9,759 nt of DNA. Source: CAZPZZ01 sp964591245 (GTDB lineage Bacteria > Acidobacteriota > Vicinamibacteria > Vicinamibacterales > UBA8438). The position numbers and the translations under genes are program-made. The stretch lies in NCBI GenBank assembly GCA_964591245.1, contig CAZPZZ010000153.1, forward strand, positions 1 to 9,759, read 5' to 3'. This document shows positions 7,389 through 9,759 of the stretch, piece after piece (the first letter of the stretch is position 1; the number at the start of each line of letters is the position of its first letter). The notes under the pieces were generated by a model. The model made no database searches and had not been told where the DNA came from. It saw nothing but the letters and a program-made list of their open reading frames with translations.

Positions 7389-8450
7389 CTAGGCTTCCTT
7401 GAAGCAAACGACCGTGTTCCCGCGGCCACGGTTCGCCTCGAACAGCTCGAACGCCTCAAGGAAGCGGTCCGCCGGAAAAATCCGGTCGGCGCGCGGTTGG
7501 ATGGCTCCACTTTCGAGAAAGCCCACGATCTCCGACACGTTTTGCTGATGCCCGTCCGGATTCGCCTGGGCCCAACCCGCCCAGATGCTGCCAATCACCG
7601 CCGCCTGCTTGATCAGGACAAGGCCTGGGCGAATCGGCTTCTGTCCAGCGGTGAAACCCACGAGACAGATGCGTCCCAGCGGTCGAATGGCAGAAATCAG
7701 CGCAGCTTCGAACAATTCGCCTTGTACCATGTCGATCACTACATCCACCCCGGCCGGATGGCCTAACTCGGCGGCAGCCTGTCTGACATCGGTCTTAAAC
7801 TGCCGGTGACTCTCACGATCGCGGCCGTAGCACAGCACGCGGTCGGCCCCTGCCGAGACAGGGAGAGGCCGTTTCTCTGGCACGCTGACCCCTGCGATCA
7901 CCGCCGCCCCCATCGCCTTGGCCAACTCCACAGCGGCCATCCCTACGCCGCCGGATGCACCATCAACCAACACCAAACTCTCCGGACCAACCTCTCCAAG
8001 GACCTTGAGCGAAAAATAGGCAGGAAAGAAATTTCGACCCAGGTTAGCGCATTTCGAGAGGTGTACCCCTGACGGCGCTTTCCAGACCGCGGTCGCATCG
8101 ACGGCTACAACTTCTGCAAGGCCTCCCAGATTCATCTGAGCGATCACCTGATCGCCGCCCCGGACGTGCTCTACGCCGGCTCCGGTCTCCAGGACCGTAC
8201 CCGTGATGTCCATTCCGGGTACATACGGCAACTCGGGCTTGTGCTGATACAAGCCCTGCGCCTGCAACGCATCCGGGTATTGCACCCCAGCGTAGTGCGT
8301 CTGCACCAAAACCTGTCCGTCAGCACAGGCCGGTCGCGGCACTGCATCCAACGACAGCACGTCCTTCAAGGGGTCTGGCGATGAAACCGGCTTCCCGTGG
8401 GCATCCAAACCGGCATAACGATGACAGCGAACGGCATTGATGGTAGACAT
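7389..8450 (-). CDS. MDR-superfamily NAD(P)H:quinone-oxidoreductase-like protein
   Basis: 353 residues, cytoplasmic, no signal peptide. The N-terminal half is a GroES-like fold with a PGMDITGTV segment (78-86) and a G-rich stretch (88-99). The nucleotide site is a Rossmann VDGASGGVGMAAVELAK (162-178). A VDVVIDMV strand (225-232) and a PLGRICLVG block (247-255) are usual for quinone oxidoreductase (zeta-crystallin-like) members. The zinc-ligand motif GHE of alcohol dehydrogenases is missing, so it is a zinc-free quinone or enone reductase type acting with NADPH or NADH. The first 35 residues, with a SSPDPLKDVLSL segment, are longer than in compact relatives. The start ATG has no Shine-Dalgarno site, and no convincing -10 was found. 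It follows the aldolase on the same strand, 99 bases apart, with a strong hairpin between, so co-transcription is doubtful. The physiological substrate is not shown by context. Confidence 0.9.
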   Translation of the reverse strand: MSTINAVRCHRYAGLDAHGKPVSSPDPLKDVLSLDAVPRPACADGQVLVQTHYAGVQYPDALQAQGLYQHKPELPYVPGMDITGTVLETGAGVEHVRGGDQVIAQMNLGGLAEVVAVDATAVWKAPSGVHLSKCANLGRNFFPAYFSLKVLGEVGPESLVLVDGASGGVGMAAVELAKAMGAAVIAGVSVPEKRPLPVSAGADRVLCYGRDRESHRQFKTDVRQAAAELGHPAGVDVVIDMVQGELFEAALISAIRPLGRICLVGFTAGQKPIRPGLVLIKQAAVIGSIWAGWAQANPDGHQQNVSEIVGFLESGAIQPRADRIFPADRFLEAFELFEANRGRGNTVVCFKEA

Positions 8451-8497
8451 GATTCAAGAGAGCAAACCGGTCACGCGTGCGGTGGGCAAACCACGCG

Positions 8498-8528
8498 GCG
8501 GGCCGCCGGCGAGGTACCGGCGGCCCGC
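8498..8528 (-). terminator. Strong GC hairpin between aldolase and MDR genes
   Basis: A perfect 12-bp inverted repeat (GCGGGCCGCCGG / CCGGCGGCCCGC) with a seven-base loop lies 21 bases after the aldolase stop on the minus strand. No T tract follows, so it is more likely a Rho-assisted or 3'-end-stabilising structure than an intrinsic terminator. It would also sit upstream of the MDR gene start. Confidence 0.5.
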
Positions 8529-8549
8529 GCACAGGAATGTCTGCGGGGA

Positions 8550-9398
8550 CTACAGCGGGAGCACGAACCTCCACCCCTCATCGAGTCGCTGCTGGGTGCG
8601 TGTTCGCGAATCGCCACATCCACAGATGACCCGGTCCTGGGCTTGGCACGCTTCGAGTACCCGCCTGAACATCTCGTCCACCTCCGGATGATTACGTCCC
8701 GCCGGGTTCGGTCCGAGCCCCAGATCCATGGCCATATCTCCGGGGATCACCATGACCGCACTTACCGGCGTCTGAAGGATTTCGTGAATGTTGTTGACCG
8801 CCTCCTCCGATTCAATCATGGCCACGGCAAACAACTCGCCCTCCGGATTGAGCGGCCAGACATCCGCCCGTTGCGCATACTCAGAACTATTGAGACCCCA
8901 GAGACGGGTGGCACCTCCCGGCCCCCACCCCCGCTCACCGCGTGGCGCGGGGTACGGCGTATCTCGAAATGGCGGGTATCGCATCGCCCGGACGAACCGG
9001 ACGGCCTCCTCGGCACGATCAACATGCGGCAGAATGATTCCCATCGCCCCGAGATCAAGTGCCTGCTTGATGGCCCACTTGAAATCCTCATCTCCGTCCT
9101 GAGGAATCCGAACAAGTGGGGTCAACGCGAGTCGCCCATCCGCGTCACGATTCTGATCCATATCGGCCAGCACCTGCTGGACAAGAGCGCCAGAAAACGG
9201 CGAATGCTCCATGTCAACGAAGCTCCACTCCTGATTCGCGACAGCGGCGCGCCCGGACTCCAGCGCCTCGATCACTTTGTTCAGGCGAGCGGGTTCCTGT
9301 CCCTGCACTGCGACTACGCCGCCGCTGAGCACACCCAGCGCCAACGCCAGTGCCACGGGTCTACTCATGGTCAAACGTGTCGGATCTATTGCGCGCAT
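8550..9398 (-). CDS. Exported HpcH/HpaI-family aldolase-like protein
   Basis: 282 residues counted from the ATG at 9398. Residues about 11-32 are hydrophobic (PVALALALGVLSGGVVAV), ending VQG/Q, a Sec signal peptide, whereas HpaI-type aldolases are usually cytoplasmic. The body matches the HpcH/HpaI (2-keto-3-deoxy acid class II pyruvate aldolase) barrel. H65 in VDMEHSPF, R97 in PLVRIP, E196 in AMIESEEA and D221 in IPGDMAMD correspond to the catalytic His, Arg and the metal ligands Glu and Asp of HpaI (E149/D175, from memory; spacing here 25). An insert at about 82-90 (NRDADGRLA) lengthens the H-to-R gap, and the segment 130-165 is rich in P and G with no close analogue that I recall. The active site seems intact, so aldol cleavage or condensation around a pyruvate enolate is plausible, but the substrate and periplasmic role are unknown. 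The start 9398 is preferred to 9404 because AAGGAGG is seven bases from it and one from the other. Confidence 0.88.
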   Translation of the reverse strand: MRAIDPTRLTMSRPVALALALGVLSGGVVAVQGQEPARLNKVIEALESGRAAVANQEWSFVDMEHSPFSGALVQQVLADMDQNRDADGRLALTPLVRIPQDGDEDFKWAIKQALDLGAMGIILPHVDRAEEAVRFVRAMRYPPFRDTPYPAPRGERGWGPGGATRLWGLNSSEYAQRADVWPLNPEGELFAVAMIESEEAVNNIHEILQTPVSAVMVIPGDMAMDLGLGPNPAGRNHPEVDEMFRRVLEACQAQDRVICGCGDSRTRTQQRLDEGWRFVLPL

Positions 9399-9405
9399 CG
9401 TCATT

Positions 9406-9412
9406 CCTCCTT
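9406..9412 (-). promoter_or_regulatory. Shine-Dalgarno site of the aldolase
   Basis: On the minus strand AAGGAGG is seven bases before the ATG at 9398 and one base before the in-frame ATG at 9404. The spacing favours 9398 as the real start. Confidence 0.75.
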
Positions 9413-9415
9413 ATC

Positions 9416-9438
9416 GAGCGCCTGTCTCGACGGCGCTC
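9416..9438 (-). promoter_or_regulatory. 7-bp inverted repeat just upstream of the aldolase ribosome site
   Basis: GAGCGCC and GGCGCTC form a perfect seven-bp stem with a nine-base loop, ending three bases before the AAGGAGG. It may be an operator palindrome, a 5'-leader structure, or a weak terminator for the cyclophilin gene upstream; there is no T tract. Confidence 0.4.
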
Positions 9439-9513
9439 AAGTCACTGAAACCACTTCCATCGTCTCCCGGTGCCCATGATCGCGATCCAGAGCTACCCAC
9501 GCAAGTCCCCGGG

Positions 9514-9759
9514 CTATCCGCGGTCAAGAATCGCGTTCCATCCGTCTACACTCGATTTCTGCGCGGTAAGTAGCGCAGCCGCATCCCCCTCGATCGTCAC
9601 CGTCGTCATGGTGTCATCCTGCGCGACCGCATCAACAACGTCTTGGCCGGAGGACACCTTGCCGAAAACCGAGTGTTTGCCATCGAGATGGGGTGTCGGA
9701 CCATGCGTGATGAAGAACTGGCTCCCGTTGGTTCCCGGGCCGGCATTCGCCATCGAAAG
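9514..9759 (-). CDS. Peptidyl-prolyl cis-trans isomerase, cyclophilin type (N terminus beyond window)
   Basis: The C-terminal 81 residues of a cyclophilin, truncated by the window edge on its 5' side; the coding frame stays open to the last base as LSMANAGPGTNGSQFFITHG. This is the cyclophilin core strand, with Q and F of GSQFF in the active site, and it continues with PHLDGKHSVFGKV. The residue equivalent to Trp121 of human cyclophilin A appears to be His (PHLDG), a common feature of bacterial forms and typically linked to low cyclosporin affinity. The tail after TIEGDAA, which ends ILDRG, is a short family-typical extension. The full-length enzyme catalyses proline isomerisation in protein folding; whether it is cytoplasmic or exported depends on the missing N terminus. 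It is upstream of the aldolase on the same strand, 115 bases away. Confidence 0.93.
   Translation of the reverse strand, partial: LSMANAGPGTNGSQFFITHGPTPHLDGKHSVFGKVSSGQDVVDAVAQDDTMTTVTIEGDAAALLTAQKSSVDGWNAILDRG

Noticed and set aside
9399..9404. Upstream ATG of the aldolase
   Set aside because: It lies one base after the Shine-Dalgarno core, too close for initiation; the ATG at 9398 has ideal spacing.
8397..9479. Plus-strand open frame of 360 codons over the aldolase and the MDR start
   Set aside because: It runs antisense to two genes with clear motifs, has an arginine/histidine-rich composition with no domain or signal, and is a product of high GC content.
1..9759. CRISPR array, tRNA, rRNA, insertion sequence or phage genes
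   Set aside because: Reading both strands showed no spaced direct repeats, no transposase or integrase motifs and no cloverleaf-like or rRNA-like sequence.

Overview
The window looks like a piece of a GC-rich (about 60% by eye) Gram-negative genome. At least six of the nine genes carry signal peptides: Sec, Tat or lipoprotein. The gene mix is two secreted proteins of an unnamed family ending in an ACHEGNYGM motif, a periplasmic PQQ dehydrogenase, a Tat-exported xylose-isomerase-like protein and an exported HpcH/HpaI aldolase. From memory this recalls environmental Acidobacteriota (Vicinamibacteria-like), often marine or soil metagenome bins. That placement is inference; no rRNA or other phylogenetic marker is present.

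Layout: 102-1163 (-) is secreted ACHEGNYGM-family protein A. It diverges from 1328-2941 (+), a probable lipoprotein of the amidase-signature family. That gene converges on 3024-3932 (-), a Tat-exported xylose-isomerase-like TIM barrel, which in turn diverges from 4066-5094 (+), the second ACHEGNYGM paralogue (B). A perfect 10-bp hairpin follows B. Next come 5203-5505 (+), a 100-residue membrane protein, and 5554-7356 (+), a periplasmic PQQ-dependent dehydrogenase. The last block runs leftward: 9514-9759 (-), the C-terminal end of a cyclophilin-type peptidyl-prolyl isomerase cut by the window edge; 8550-9398 (-), an exported HpcH/HpaI-type aldolase; and 7389-8450 (-), a quinone-reductase-like MDR oxidoreductase. 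A 12-bp hairpin separates the last two.

Functionally this resembles an accessory catabolic neighbourhood. It combines a periplasmic quinoprotein oxidising an alcohol or sugar, an envelope amidohydrolase, exported isomerase-like and aldolase-like enzymes, a cytosolic oxidoreductase, and two copies of an uncharacterised secreted protein. No substrate can be read from the sequence. The strands alternate, so this is not one operon. There are no tRNA, rRNA, CRISPR, transposase or phage genes, and no gene-free stretch over 300 bases.
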